From Candidatus Gastranaerophilales bacterium (GTDB lineage: Bacteria; Cyanobacteriota; Vampirovibrionia; Gastranaerophilales; JANQFW01): a stretch of 56,459 nucleotides of DNA. Below, one piece after another: positions 7,969 to 18,400 of the stretch (position 1 is its first letter; each line of letters starts with the position of its first letter). Under the pieces are notes generated by a model. It worked only from the letters and a program-made list of their open reading frames with translations. It had not been told where the DNA came from and searched no databases. A program made the translations under genes and the position numbers. The stretch lies in the NCBI GenBank assembly GCA_028277625.1, contig JANQFW010000069.1, forward strand, positions 1-56,459. The letters run 5' to 3'.

Positions 7969-9063
7969 ATGGCGAAAATAGCTGTAGCAGGAGCAGGAAG
8001 TGCTCAATCTAATGGTGTAATCAATTGTTTGCTTAAAGATTCAAATGATATAATAATAGGTCTTGGCTGCGATATGTACGAGTTATCGCTTTGTAATGCG
8101 CATAAAAAATATCTTGTACCTCATTCTACAGCGTCGGACTATAAAGAAAAGCTCTTAAGTATTTTAAACGAAGAAAAGCCTGATATGCTACACTTTCAGC
8201 ATGATTTAGAATTATCTATTGCACTAAAGTTTCAAAAGGAAATAGAAGCAGCAGGCGTTAAAATGCTTGTTCCTGACTATGAAACTATTGATACCTGTGT
8301 TTATAAATATAAGACCTGGCAAAAGTTTAAAGCAGCAGGAATAACAGTTCCCGAGAACATTGTTATAAATAATGAAGATGATCTAAAACGTTCCTTTAAA
8401 GAATTAGGCGATGAAGATGGAAAAATATGGCTAAGATCAATGTCTATAGGTGGCGGCGGAAAAGGATCATTGCCTACGAATGATTTTGATGCAGCCAGTG
8501 AATGGATATCCAAAAGAAATGGCTGGGGCGATTTTGTAGCTGCAGAAATGCTTACGGCTAAATCTGTAACGTGGCTTTCTATATGGAAGAATGGAGAGCT
8601 TGTAGTCGCCCAAACTCGTAAAAGAAACTCTTGGACTCATAGTGCGTTAAGTCCTTCTGGAGTTACAGGGGTAACTAAAGTAGGGGAAACTTACTCTTCT
8701 GCTATGGTTGATGAAATTGCCATAAAGGCTGTAAAGGCTGTTACTAATACTCCAAATGGTATTTTTGGGGTGGATATGACTTATGACAAAAATGGCATAC
8801 CAAATCCTACAGAAATAAATATTGCAAGATTTTTCACTACAGTTCAGTTTTTTGCTGAAGCTGGTTTAAATATGCCAAAAATCTTAAGAGATATTACGCT
8901 TAACAGTCAGTCTGTAATATCTAAAAATATTATAAATCCTTTGCCAGATGGCCTTTTATGGTTAAGAGCAATGGACAGTGCTCCAAAGTTAACAACTATG
9001 CAACAAATTAAGGACGATCTTAATATCGTGAATACTCAATCAGCAACAATAGGTCAGGCTTAA
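7969..9063 (+). CDS. ATP-grasp enzyme (carbamoyl-phosphate-synthase-like fold)
   Basis: 364 residues with GAGG before the ATG. Residues 1-90 form a Rossmann-like pre-ATP-grasp domain (IAVAGAGSAQSNGVINCLL). From about 100 on, the ATP-grasp core follows: Lys in YKYKTWQKFKAAGI, the glycine-rich lid at SIGGGGKGS (about 162-170), and the metal-binding strand GVDMTYDKNG then PTEINIARF near 265-285, with the E-x-N that coordinates Mg-ATP. Such stand-alone proteins ligate a carboxylate to an amine or other nucleophile. The substrate is not evident. The HAD phosphatase 29 bp downstream and the glycosyltransferase after it suggest a small cell-surface modification set. Confidence 0.75.
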   Translation: MAKIAVAGAGSAQSNGVINCLLKDSNDIIIGLGCDMYELSLCNAHKKYLVPHSTASDYKEKLLSILNEEKPDMLHFQHDLELSIALKFQKEIEAAGVKMLVPDYETIDTCVYKYKTWQKFKAAGITVPENIVINNEDDLKRSFKELGDEDGKIWLRSMSIGGGGKGSLPTNDFDAASEWISKRNGWGDFVAAEMLTAKSVTWLSIWKNGELVVAQTRKRNSWTHSALSPSGVTGVTKVGETYSSAMVDEIAIKAVKAVTNTPNGIFGVDMTYDKNGIPNPTEINIARFFTTVQFFAEAGLNMPKILRDITLNSQSVISKNIINPLPDGLLWLRAMDSAPKLTTMQQIKDDLNIVNTQSATIGQA

Positions 9064-9092
9064 TGCCTAAGTACACTAAAGAAAGTTTATAA

Positions 9093-9716
9093 ATGTGTAA
9101 AAACATATTTTTTGATCTCGACGGCACGCTAACAGATCCAAGAAAAAGGCTACATAGCCTTTTTCAGGAGCTAACACCAGAGTCAGAGTTTTCTTTTGAT
9201 GAATATTGGAAACTTAAAAGACAAAGAACAAATCAAAGGACAATTCTGACTAATTGGTTTAACTATCCAGATGATAAAATTCATAAATTTAAAAGAATTT
9301 GGATGGAAAAAGTAGAAGAACCTCATCGGCTAAAGCAAGACGTGCTTTTTGAGTATACTGAACATGTGTTGGCAAGCTTATCAAAAAAGTATGGCCTTTA
9401 TTTAGTTACAGCGAGGCAATTTGAAGATAGGACTCATTCACAACTTGAAGACTATAAAATAAAGGGCTTTTTTAAGAAAATATTAGTCACAAAGCAGAAA
9501 AGTACAAAAGCAGAATTAATTAAAAATAGTTTTTCGGTTTCTCCTGGCGATGTTTTTATTGGTGATACAGGAGAAGATGTCTTGGCAGGAAAAGAATTGG
9601 GGCTAAAAACCATTGCTGTATATTCAGGTTGCTTAAGCAAAGGGATACTAAAAGAATATAACCCTGACATTATTGCTAAAGATGTAGGGGAGTTTTATAA
9701 AAATAGCTCGCTATAA
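9093..9716 (+). CDS. HAD-superfamily phosphatase
   Basis: 207 residues. All HAD motifs are visible: motif I FFDLDGTLTD with both aspartates, motif II LVTAR, the motif III lysine in the KQKSTK region, and motif IV IGDTGEDVLAGKELGLKT. The helical insert between motifs I and II (about 60-90) is a C1 cap, as in phosphoglycolate-phosphatase-like proteins. It should remove phosphate from a small metabolite. Gap to the ATP-grasp gene is 29 bp on the same strand, so co-transcription is likely. The ribosome site is weak. Confidence 0.85.
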   Translation: MCKNIFFDLDGTLTDPRKRLHSLFQELTPESEFSFDEYWKLKRQRTNQRTILTNWFNYPDDKIHKFKRIWMEKVEEPHRLKQDVLFEYTEHVLASLSKKYGLYLVTARQFEDRTHSQLEDYKIKGFFKKILVTKQKSTKAELIKNSFSVSPGDVFIGDTGEDVLAGKELGLKTIAVYSGCLSKGILKEYNPDIIAKDVGEFYKNSSL

Positions 9717-9839
9717 AGTCGCTTTTTCATTAATAATCTTTACTCAGGTTTCAATTTAATTTATTTTGCCACTAGGTTTGGTATAAATTTATTTATTTGA
9801 TAGAATATACTGGAAAGAGTAAGAGGGTAGGAGATTACA

Positions 9840-11066
9840 ATGAAACTTCTTTTTATGCATAGGAATTTTCCGGCACAGTTTAGACATTTGCTTAAGCATT
9901 ATGCAAGTGACCCTAATAACGAGGTTGTTTATTTAACAGCAAGAGAAGAAGGGCAGATGGAAGGCGTACAAAAAGCTGTCTATAAACTGAGCAGGGATCC
10001 AAATCCGAATATTCATCAATATTTAAAGTTTTATGAAGAATCAATTTTGCATGGTCAAGCTGCAGCAAGCGTAGCACTAAGGCTACGTAAGCAAGGCTTT
10101 ATTCCTGATGTAATATATGGCCATACTTGGGGGCCTACTCTATTTATGAAAGAAGTATTTCCAGAATCTCCTTTATTATGTTATTTTGAATGGTTTTATA
10201 ATTCAGAAAACTCTGATGTGGACTTTCCAAAAGGTAAACAGTTAACTGTTGATACCAAATCTAGGCTGAGAATTAAGAATTCTCATTTGTTAGTTGATTT
10301 ATATACTTGTGATAAGGGTATTTCGCCAACTTTCTGGCAATTAAAACAGTTTCCTAAGGAGTTTCAAAAGAAAATATCTGTAATACACGATGGCGTAGAC
10401 GTTGAGTATTATACAGCTGATCCTGACGATAAGTTGGTTATTCCAGAGTTAAATCTTGATTTATCTGATAAAAAAGAGATTGTAACCTATGTTGGTAGGG
10501 GGATGGAAGAATATAGAGGTTTTCCTGAATTTATGAAGTCTATTGAAATAATTCAGAAACGCCGCCCTGAAGCGCATGTAGTAATAGTTGGACAGGATAG
10601 AGTTTGTTATGGAAGAAAACTGCCTGAAGGTCAGTCTTTTAAGCAGAAAATGCTTGAAGAAGTCGATTTGGATATGTCTAGGGTACACTTTACAGGACTG
10701 CTTGGACCTGAGTATTACAGAAAGGTATTAAGAAATTCTTCAGCACATATTTATTTAACTTATCCTTTTGTCCTTTCTTGGTCATTAATGGAGTCACTCG
10801 CCGCAGAATGTTTGGTAATAGCCTCTGACACCCAACCTGTTAAAGAAGTTATTCAAGATGGTCATACTGGCTTGTTAGTCGATTTTTATTCTCCTGAACA
10901 AATAGCGGACAGGGTTGATGAAGTTTTTGCAAATCCTGAAAAAATAAACATGATTAGGAAAAGAGCAAGGGAAAAAATAGTTAAAAATTATGCATTAAAA
11001 GACTTGTTACCAAGGCATGTTGCTATAATAGATGAGTTAGCCAAAAAGAAAAATAATAAAAAATAG
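9840..11066 (+). CDS. Glycosyltransferase family 4 (GT-B fold)
   Basis: 408 residues with GGAG well placed before the ATG. The N-terminal half (MHRNFPAQFRHLLKHY) resembles the GT4 subgroup whose acceptor domain begins with an F-P-x-Q-F-R motif. The C-terminal half has the GT-B donor pattern: VTYVGRGMEEYRGFPEF, then HVVIVGQDR, then a loop near 310-330 with SLMESLAAECLVIASD in place of the usual E-x-F-G-x-x-x-x-E-A-M-A. It probably transfers a sugar from a nucleotide donor to a cell-surface glycan. A strong terminator follows, closing the ATP-grasp/HAD/GT4 group. Confidence 0.86.
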   Translation: MKLLFMHRNFPAQFRHLLKHYASDPNNEVVYLTAREEGQMEGVQKAVYKLSRDPNPNIHQYLKFYEESILHGQAAASVALRLRKQGFIPDVIYGHTWGPTLFMKEVFPESPLLCYFEWFYNSENSDVDFPKGKQLTVDTKSRLRIKNSHLLVDLYTCDKGISPTFWQLKQFPKEFQKKISVIHDGVDVEYYTADPDDKLVIPELNLDLSDKKEIVTYVGRGMEEYRGFPEFMKSIEIIQKRRPEAHVVIVGQDRVCYGRKLPEGQSFKQKMLEEVDLDMSRVHFTGLLGPEYYRKVLRNSSAHIYLTYPFVLSWSLMESLAAECLVIASDTQPVKEVIQDGHTGLLVDFYSPEQIADRVDEVFANPEKINMIRKRAREKIVKNYALKDLLPRHVAIIDELAKKKNNKK

Positions 11067-11071
11067 ATATC

Positions 11072-11107
11072 AAAAAATCCCGGCTTAAAGAATAGCTGGG
11101 ATTTTTT
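11072..11107 (+). terminator. Rho-independent terminator after the GT4 gene
   Basis: 14-bp stem with one mismatch (11072-11085 with 11094-11107). The right arm ends in TTTTTT. Confidence 0.85.
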
Positions 11108-11228
11108 ATATTAAAAAGAAATGTTTTGTTTTTTTGGGGTAATTAATATATTTTTTTAATAAATTTAGGTATAATTTTAAATATGGTATACATAAAAAAG
11201 AAGCATTATTAAAGTGAAAGGGAGCATT

Positions 11229-12920
11229 ATGAGCCTAAGGTCTAAGATAATTTATTTGTTTGTAATATTGTCTGTTGTAGTTATCTCTATGTTTTTTGGA
11301 ACTTGTTTTGTTGTTAATAATCAGAAAAATGATGGCATGGTCATTAATTTATCTGGAAGGCAAAGAATGCTTTCTCAGAAAATGACAAAAGAAGTATTAA
11401 ATTATTACTTACTAAAAAAAGAAGGAGATCCTTCTGCAAAAGAAGTAAAAGAGTCATTGACTTCAACGATGAAAGTCTTTGATATAACATTAAAAAGCCT
11501 TAAGGACTCAGGTGAAGCTCCCATCTCTACTAATCTTAAAAAAACTGAATACAGGCAATTGCCAAAAGCAAAAGGTGAAAGTTATACACAACTTGCTAAA
11601 GTCCAAGAGCTATGGACTGAATTTTCTAGTAAAACGGACTTAATTCTTCAAGGAAAAGATGCTGATTCAAATTTGAAATGGGTATTAGATAATAATCAGA
11701 ATCTTTTAAGTGAAATGAACGCAGCTGTAAAATTACTGCAGGAAGAATCAGAGCAAAAGGTCAGCAGTTTACTTATATTTCAATTCTTCTCAGTTATTTT
11801 ACTTGTATCGCTTACTGTTTTAGCATTCTTGTTTATTTCAAGAAAAGTAATCAATCCTATCGAAGTAATGACAAATAGTATAGCCAAAGATTCCAATGGA
11901 AATATTCAGGTGAAGGAAATCAATATAGAATCAAAGGATGAGATAGGGGTACTTGGAAAAACTTTAAATATTCTATCAAGCCAAGTTAAGAGTTTTATAC
12001 AGAGTGTCATTGCTTCTATTGAAAATATTAATTCAAATTCAAACTTGGTTAGCACTGCAACTTTTCAAGCAACCGAGGGTATTCAGCAAATATGTGAAAC
12101 CACTAACCAAATGGCAGCAGGAGCTCAAGACCAGGCAGATAGTGTACAAAATTGTTTAAGCGAAGTAAATGATATTACATCTGAGCTTCATAGGGTTTCT
12201 AAAAATGCAGACAAAACTGTACAGTTAGCTGATTCGGCAAAATCAAATGCCGGCTATGGTAAAGAACAGTCTAATGAAGCTGTTGAAACAATTAATCAGG
12301 TAAAAACAATAACAGAAGAAACAGCTCAGAGAATTAATAATCTTGGTAATTTAAGCTCAGAAATAGGTATGATTGTTGAACTTATAAAGAATATTGCCGC
12401 TCAAACTAATTTATTGGCACTTAACGCAGCAATAGAAGCAGCAAGAGCAGGTGAGCATGGCAAAGGCTTTGCGATTGTAGCAGAAGAAGTAAAAAAATTG
12501 GCAGGTGAGTCAGCTGATGCAACAGATAAAATTACTGAAATGATTGGAGAGATACAAGTCCAAACCGAGAGCGCGATAAGTTCAATGTCTGCTAACTTAG
12601 GGGCAGTGGATAAGGGTGTTTTGATGGTGCAAAATGTAGAAAAAGCCCTTGATGAAATAGTAAAAGCAATCGATAACGTAGATATAAATATTGAAGAAGT
12701 ATCAGGATATATTCAAACTTCTGTAGAAAAATCAGATAATCTCACCCAGACAATGGTTAATATATCAGCAATAATACAGGAGTATGCAGCTAGTACACAA
12801 GAACTATCAGCATCTACTGAAGAGCAGACCGCTAGCTTTGAAGAAATAAGTGCTTCCATACAAATATTGGCTGATGTTGCTGAGAAACTAAGAGAGCAAG
12901 TTGCTAAATTTAATTTTTAA
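11229..12920 (+). CDS. Methyl-accepting chemotaxis protein with PilJ-type sensor
   Basis: 563 residues from the ATG at 11229, with AGGGAG upstream. An in-frame GTG at 11214 is less likely. TM1 is at about 5-28. The periplasmic part starts with NLSGRQRMLSQKM, the hallmark of the type-IV-pili methyl-accepting N-terminal domain. TM2 is at about 178-203, HAMP at about 205-257, then a long coiled coil with the signalling hairpin tip at about 386-420 (AAQTNLLALNAAIEAARAGE). It should pass a signal to CheA/CheW controlling flagellar or pilus motility. No che gene is nearby. The fliD gene 8 kb away is consistent with flagella. Confidence 0.92.
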   Translation: MSLRSKIIYLFVILSVVVISMFFGTCFVVNNQKNDGMVINLSGRQRMLSQKMTKEVLNYYLLKKEGDPSAKEVKESLTSTMKVFDITLKSLKDSGEAPISTNLKKTEYRQLPKAKGESYTQLAKVQELWTEFSSKTDLILQGKDADSNLKWVLDNNQNLLSEMNAAVKLLQEESEQKVSSLLIFQFFSVILLVSLTVLAFLFISRKVINPIEVMTNSIAKDSNGNIQVKEINIESKDEIGVLGKTLNILSSQVKSFIQSVIASIENINSNSNLVSTATFQATEGIQQICETTNQMAAGAQDQADSVQNCLSEVNDITSELHRVSKNADKTVQLADSAKSNAGYGKEQSNEAVETINQVKTITEETAQRINNLGNLSSEIGMIVELIKNIAAQTNLLALNAAIEAARAGEHGKGFAIVAEEVKKLAGESADATDKITEMIGEIQVQTESAISSMSANLGAVDKGVLMVQNVEKALDEIVKAIDNVDINIEEVSGYIQTSVEKSDNLTQTMVNISAIIQEYAASTQELSASTEEQTASFEEISASIQILADVAEKLREQVAKFNF

Positions 12921-12954
12921 CATTAATTGAACACAAATATTTTACAAATAAAAG

Positions 12955-12998
12955 AATCCCGTCTCTTCTGATTGAACCTTAACAAAAGAGATGGGATT
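12955..12998. terminator. Terminator between chemoreceptor and methyltransferase genes
   Basis: AATCCCGTCTCTT pairs with AAGAGATGGGATT (12955-12967 with 12986-12998, one G-U pair). T-rich sequence follows on both strands, so it can serve both convergent genes. Confidence 0.75.
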
Positions 12999-13081
12999 TA
13001 TTTTATATCTATGACGTTTTAGGACAGTTTTAGTTCCCCAAAATATGCATAAATTTAAAATATTTATCTATCTTACTTATC

Positions 13082-13648
13082 TTATTTATAAGCCTTGGCC
13101 CATATATATAGCTTGTTAGGACTTACAACCAGTTCAATATTTTTAAATCCTGCTTGCAATAAAAACGTCTTTAGCCTGCTTGGGGTAAACGCGGTTTTAT
13201 GTGCCATTGATTCAAATCCATTTTGTAAAGAAGGGCCATGCCCAAACAAAATATCAAGGGTCGTAATCGGTCCGGCTGGAGACTCGTAAACAGTGCCATC
13301 TAAGTCTCCCTTTGTTATGTATTCTCCTAATATTTGTACATTGGGTAATGTAATAAGCAGAAATCCACCTTCCTTTATTACCCTATAAAATTCTTTTAAT
13401 GCTGTCGGGACTTGATAATCATAAACGTGCTCCAAATTATGAGAAGAAAATATCGCATCAAAAGAATTTTCTGCAACAACATGCATATCTAGCATATTTC
13501 CAACAATATCAGGATTTACAGACTCTTCAATATCAAATCTTACTTCTTGCCATTCTTCGCCTTTAAAAGTGCTATGCAATTTTTCTGGATTATATTGACC
13601 ACAGCCTACGTGCAATACATATTTTTTTGTTAAAGTATTTTGTTCCAT
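13082..13648 (-). CDS. Class I SAM-dependent methyltransferase
   Basis: 188 residues. Motif I is YVLHVGCGQ at about 11-19. DIEESVNPDIVGNM gives the acidic residue that holds the SAM ribose. FDAIFSSHNLEHV is the motif IV/post-II region. The GGFLLITLPN strand completes the Rossmann order. It most resembles the methyltransferase_11 group often found among glycan-modifying genes. The substrate is unknown. The start ATG has GGAG about 16 bases upstream and a nearer AGAG. Transcribed alone and convergent with the chemoreceptor. Confidence 0.88.
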   Translation of the reverse strand: MEQNTLTKKYVLHVGCGQYNPEKLHSTFKGEEWQEVRFDIEESVNPDIVGNMLDMHVVAENSFDAIFSSHNLEHVYDYQVPTALKEFYRVIKEGGFLLITLPNVQILGEYITKGDLDGTVYESPAGPITTLDILFGHGPSLQNGFESMAHKTAFTPSRLKTFLLQAGFKNIELVVSPNKLYIWAKAYK

Positions 13649-14150
13649 AATTTTACTCTCTATTCTCCTACCCGGCTATTATATATATATTAATTTATGC
13701 TGGCTTTTTTTTGATCATCAAGAAGCTGTAAAACCCAGAAAAAATTATATTAATTCAAATATACTTTTTCAGGTTATTCAACTTTAAAAAATAACTGAGA
13801 ACTAGAATAATAATTTAATCTTACTATTATTAAATATATAAAAAATTTTTATATATTTAAGCCTTACAGCGTTTTCTAAAAATAGGTAAAAAAAAAACCT
13901 CCAAGGGGGGATAGAGGTTTAAGTCCAAAATAGAGAGTTAGAGGTCATTTATTCAACATCAATTATTATAATCTAAAACCTATTTAAAATTCAAGTTTTG
14001 AATGTGAATTTTACACTTATTTACATAAAGTTTAAATAAAAGCTAAAACTTAATTAGTTCAGCTATTTTACGCTTTATTTTGTAGTGTTAAATATAATAA
14101 TTTTTGAAAATTTAATAAATATACATATTTTGAAGTATTTTTTAATAAGA
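13649..14150. other. Intergenic region, AT-rich
   Basis: No ORF is seen. Its only clear structure is the minus-strand terminator at 13889-13920. Confidence 0.5.
13889..13920 (-). terminator. Minus-strand rho-independent terminator
   Basis: GAGGTTT/AAACCTC hairpin (13895-13901 with 13914-13920), followed on the minus strand by nine T. It is 230 bp beyond the 14151 stop codon, which implies a long 3' untranslated region for that gene. Confidence 0.65.
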
Positions 14151-14795
14151 TTAAAAAATCAAATCTAAATTATGTTTGTCCTCATTATTTTTTTGATCTT
14201 CTTTTCTTTTATACCCAGAAGAATTCGAGCCTTTTCCATCTTTATCTAATTTATTTGTATTATATAGCTCAACAGGTCCATTGTAAGAAAAAACAGCTTT
14301 TGCATCAGGCAAAGCCTCGCCTGCAAAGGGCAAATAAATTTTACCATCCATTTTTTTAGGCACCGCATCGGTGAGCATTTGAGTTTTATGAGACTGTAAA
14401 GCTTTTACTGTTTCTAAAACTTTCTCCTGAGCTGCAACTTTAGTTTGCAATTGAGCAGCATTTGCGTTTAAGGCTGCAATTGCAGAGCGTGCATTGTCAG
14501 ACACATTAATACCAAAGCCTGATTTCGCTGTTGCAATTTGCCTTGCCAAGTTGCCGTCTAATTGGGAATCTAATCCAAAAACTTTTACCCTGTCTGCTTG
14601 TTGGCTTGTTTGTCCAAAATCCAACTTTTTAAAAATACTTTCTTGAAGAGCCTCAAGTTTGGCAGGAGCGGTTTTTTCTATTTCCAAATTAACATTAGCC
14701 AATTCATTGCCAGAGACAAACTGTTTTGGTTCGGCAAAAATATTTTTAGTTTGATTATTATTAATTAACCCAAAAGGATTCAAAGCCAAATTCAT
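14151..14795 (-). CDS. Hypothetical helical protein
   Basis: Family not recognised. 214 residues from the ATG at 14795. A TTG two codons earlier is the longer option. There is no signal peptide and no membrane segment. Residues about 30-150 are Ala/Gln/Lys-rich and predicted helical, with a heptad-like stretch at about 110-145 (NANAAQLQTKVAAQEKVLET). The tail after residue 185 is Lys/Asp/Asn-rich and disordered. The N terminus LNPFGLINNNQ resembles other species-specific proteins that start with a short Asn/Phe/Gly segment. Confidence 0.6.
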   Translation of the reverse strand: MNLALNPFGLINNNQTKNIFAEPKQFVSGNELANVNLEIEKTAPAKLEALQESIFKKLDFGQTSQQADRVKVFGLDSQLDGNLARQIATAKSGFGINVSDNARSAIAALNANAAQLQTKVAAQEKVLETVKALQSHKTQMLTDAVPKKMDGKIYLPFAGEALPDAKAVFSYNGPVELYNTNKLDKDGKGSNSSGYKRKEDQKNNEDKHNLDLIF

Positions 14796-14920
14796 CCGCA
14801 AAATCCCATATTAATTACAAATTATCTATCGTAACTAACCGGATGCAACTTTAGTATTATTTTTTGTTTTATTAAATTTAAAGACTTGAAATACCTTTGA
14901 ATACTAGGGTTAAAAATGAT

Positions 14921-15304
14921 TTATTTCTGTTTAAAGAAACTTAATATATTTACTAATAAAAAGAAAATTAAAATTCCACCTGATATCCCTACCGAGTCAG
15001 TAAAAAAATCTAAAATATCAAATGATCTGCCGGGGACAAAATATTGATGTACCTCATCAGAAATTCCAATAATTATTCCAAACAGCAAAGTGTTTTTAGC
15101 TGCTATATCAAAATTCTTTTTATTTAAATTAAAGCCATAAGCCAACAACAAGCCTAGCCCGGCATACTCCAATAAATGCAATGTTTTATCAAAAGAGCCT
15201 ACTTTAATAGGCAGCTCCATACTGGAAATATACCAGATTAAACCACTATATAGCCCGGCTGGTATAAACCTTAAGTAAGATTTTATTTTTGTATTTACAT
15301 TCAA
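14921..15304 (-). CDS. VanZ-family membrane protein
   Basis: 127 residues. The start is a TTG at 15304, supported by AAGGA seven bases upstream. The only nearby ATG is out of frame and followed at once by a stop. Four predicted helices carry the VanZ signature: the conserved D-K-x-x-H-x-x-E-Y (FDKTLHLLEYAGLG), then GISDEVHQYFVPGRSFDILD and the Gly-rich last helix. VanZ-like proteins are small polytopic proteins, and the founding member gives low-level teicoplanin resistance. The biochemical role of the family is not settled, and resistance should not be assumed here. Confidence 0.85.
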   Translation of the reverse strand: MNVNTKIKSYLRFIPAGLYSGLIWYISSMELPIKVGSFDKTLHLLEYAGLGLLLAYGFNLNKKNFDIAAKNTLLFGIIIGISDEVHQYFVPGRSFDILDFFTDSVGISGGILIFFLLVNILSFFKQK

Positions 15305-15448
15305 GGCGATATCCTTTTATTTATTGTAGGCAAATAAGAATTTTTTATTATTTATTTAAATACATTATTTTACAAAAACGAATAAAAATAAATCTACAAC
15401 TCGGCAGATCTGCTTTGTATTAATTCTAGGGTCTAGTAGAAATTAAAA

Positions 15449-18400
15449 CTACACCGTCACATTCAAAATTGGCAAGTCATGCTCAGCAGCGTATTCTTTT
15501 AATCCTTGCGGCATGTTGTTTAATTTTTTTTCTAAGTTGCCTACATTATATCCATCAACATATTCGCATTTATTATCTTTGGCAAATATAGCCATAGGCT
15601 TAGCTGCATAAGTTATAAGCTCATTATGTTCAGACAAATTAAGAAATTCCGCTAAAGTATCCTTTATTGAATTATAAGCGCCATGTAGCTTAGAGTTAGG
15701 ATCATTACTGCTAGCCTCCACTTCTTGCAAGTCCTGCTTTTGAGATAGTTCTTTGTATAAACCTCTGTATTTTGTTTCATCAATCTTAAGTTTTAACTTT
15801 AATCTGTCAGAAAACTCTGTTCTCTTCTTATCATAGTTATTTCCTGGAGTAGCAAATAAGTAAGATTTAAATGCGTTAGTATCTTTTTTATAACCTGAGT
15901 CCATATTAGACTTTGATATAGCTGCAATATTAGAAGGATCAAGCTCTAAAACAAAGCCGTATTTTTTATTGTTAAAAGTGTTAAATTTATTATTTGTAAC
16001 AAGTGAAGTGCTTAAGACCCCCTCACTACCTTCGTCTTCAAGATGACTAAACATTTCAGCTTTTCTTTTAGTAAAATTATATGGCTCTATAGCATGGATA
16101 ACTCCGTAAAAGTCTTCAGGCTCCTTAGGCTTAATATCAATAATTTTTAATTTGCCATTTACACCATTTAAATTCTTTGTATAAGTTGTTTTTTCTGACA
16201 AGCGTGTTCGGGGCAACCATACACCTGTAGATTGTATTTTATCAACAAGAGGTTGAACTTTATTAATATTATCTTTTAAATTCTCTTCAAGTGTTTTACT
16301 GGTGCTAGGCTCAGTGCTATTTTGAACATTATCATTTACCGACTTTAGATCAGCTTCTGCAAAAATTTTAGCTATTTCAAAATCACCAGGCTTTCTAAAT
16401 TCAAAAGCTATATCTTCAGCAGTTTTTTGACCATTTGACAACTCTTCTGACCAGTGACGATTTTTGATTAAACCAACAACTCTTTCGTGCTCAAAGGGAC
16501 TAAGCTTCAGTTTTTTCATTATGGAATAAGCATCGATAGGAGAATCTACATGAGCTAAAATGGCCAGCTTGCCTATTTTTTTATCATTATCAGTAAGTTT
16601 GCAATAGTCAGAATTTGTAGTAAAATTCTTAAGAACTTTTAACTGATGCATATTAAGAGCACATTCTTGTGTACTATTTTGAGAGTTGCCTGCCGGCATA
16701 AAAAAAACAGACAAGTAATTAGTTATATAACCAAAAGTACTATATTCTTGTTTATTATGCTGAGATTTGCCTATTGGCGTTAAAAGTTCAGGTAAAGCTT
16801 TAACTATATTATTCAAGTCTGCTTCTAAACTTTTATACTCATCAGACAATGTGATTTTGTTGTTAACAGTAAACTTTTTTATTACATTTTCTATAGCCTT
16901 CTTTTGCTCTTCAGGAATACCTGGCTCTTTAACACTTTCATCTTGTGTATCCAAAACCACAGGATAACCTGTTAATTTTTTATCATCATCAAGGTTAAAA
17001 TTGTAATAATTAAAAACTTCTCTTTTTTGTTTTAAAGTTAAGCCCTGTAAGTTATCGGACAAATCGCTAACAAAACTTTGCGTTGGATAGTCTAATTTCA
17101 TTTTCTCAAAATCAAAGTTAATAAGACTTTTATCAATATTATTAACAGAGTCAAAAAAGTTTTTTCTAACTTGATCAGAAAGAGGATTAACTTTGACAGA
17201 ATTTTTTAAGCTTTTTATAACTTTACGTAAAAGTACTGCAGGATCAGTTTCAATGATTTCATTTACAAGCTCATTTTCAAGTCCCAGTTCTTTTAGTCCT
17301 TTTACTGTTTGTTGAAAATAATCACCATTTGTAGAAAGAGGACACAATAAAGATTTTTTTTCTTCTCTAGTAAGTCCTTCACCGTCACTTTGTATTAAAA
17401 AGCTTATATCAGTATCCTGAAAGGAAAATATTTCAAATAATTCATATATATTTTTATCAGAAAGCATATAATCTTGATCATCAATACTTTTTAAGGCAAT
17501 AAGTCTATCTAAGATTTTTTCATTTTTGGGCTTCCAACATTTAAGTATATCAATTATAGTATTGCCGGAAAATCTGTTATGTTCATCATCAATAGCTTTT
17601 AAGGCAATAAGTCTATCTAAGACTTTTTCATTTTTGGGCTTCCAACATTTAAGTATATCGCTTATATTACTACCAGAAAATAAGTTGTGTTTACCATCAA
17701 TAGTTTTTAAACTAATAAATCTATCCAGAAGGCCTTCTTTTTCAGGCTTCCAATTTTTAAACATATCGCTTATATCATTACCAGAAAATATATAATCCTG
17801 ATTATCAATAGTTTTTAAGCCAATAAGTTTATCTAGAAGCTCTTCTTTTTCGGATTTCCAATTTTTATGTATAACAATTATATCATCACCAGAAAACCTG
17901 TTATGCTTACCATCAGTTGTTTTAGCATCAAAAAGTTTATCTAAAAGTTCTTTAATTTTAGGCTTCTGATCTCTACCTTTAAGTATAAGTGTTATGCGGT
18001 AACCATATTCATCTATATCTATATTGTTCTGATCAACCACTGTAGTATCAAGAAGGATTTTAAGAAATTTTTCATCTCCCGACTTACAAAGTCGAAGTAT
18101 ACTTTTTATTTCATAATTTTTAATTTTATTTTGTCCATCAAAAGTTTTAGCATCAAGAAGGACTTTAAGAATTTTTTCTTCTTCTGGATAACAGAATTTA
18201 AGTAAATCTGTTATCTCACATTCAGTTAAAGATTTAGCACCATCAAGAAGGTCTTTAAGAATTTTTTCTTTTTGGGGCTTATAATCATTAAGTATACTTG
18301 TTATACTATGTTTATTAAATTTATTTTTTCCGTCAAAAGTTTTAGCATCAAGAAGGTATTTAAGAATTTTTTCATTTTCTGGCTTGCAGTGTTTAAGTAT

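Noticed and set aside
14921-15304. VanZ-like gene as an antibiotic resistance determinant
   Set aside because: VanZ-domain proteins are widespread outside van clusters and no other van gene is present.
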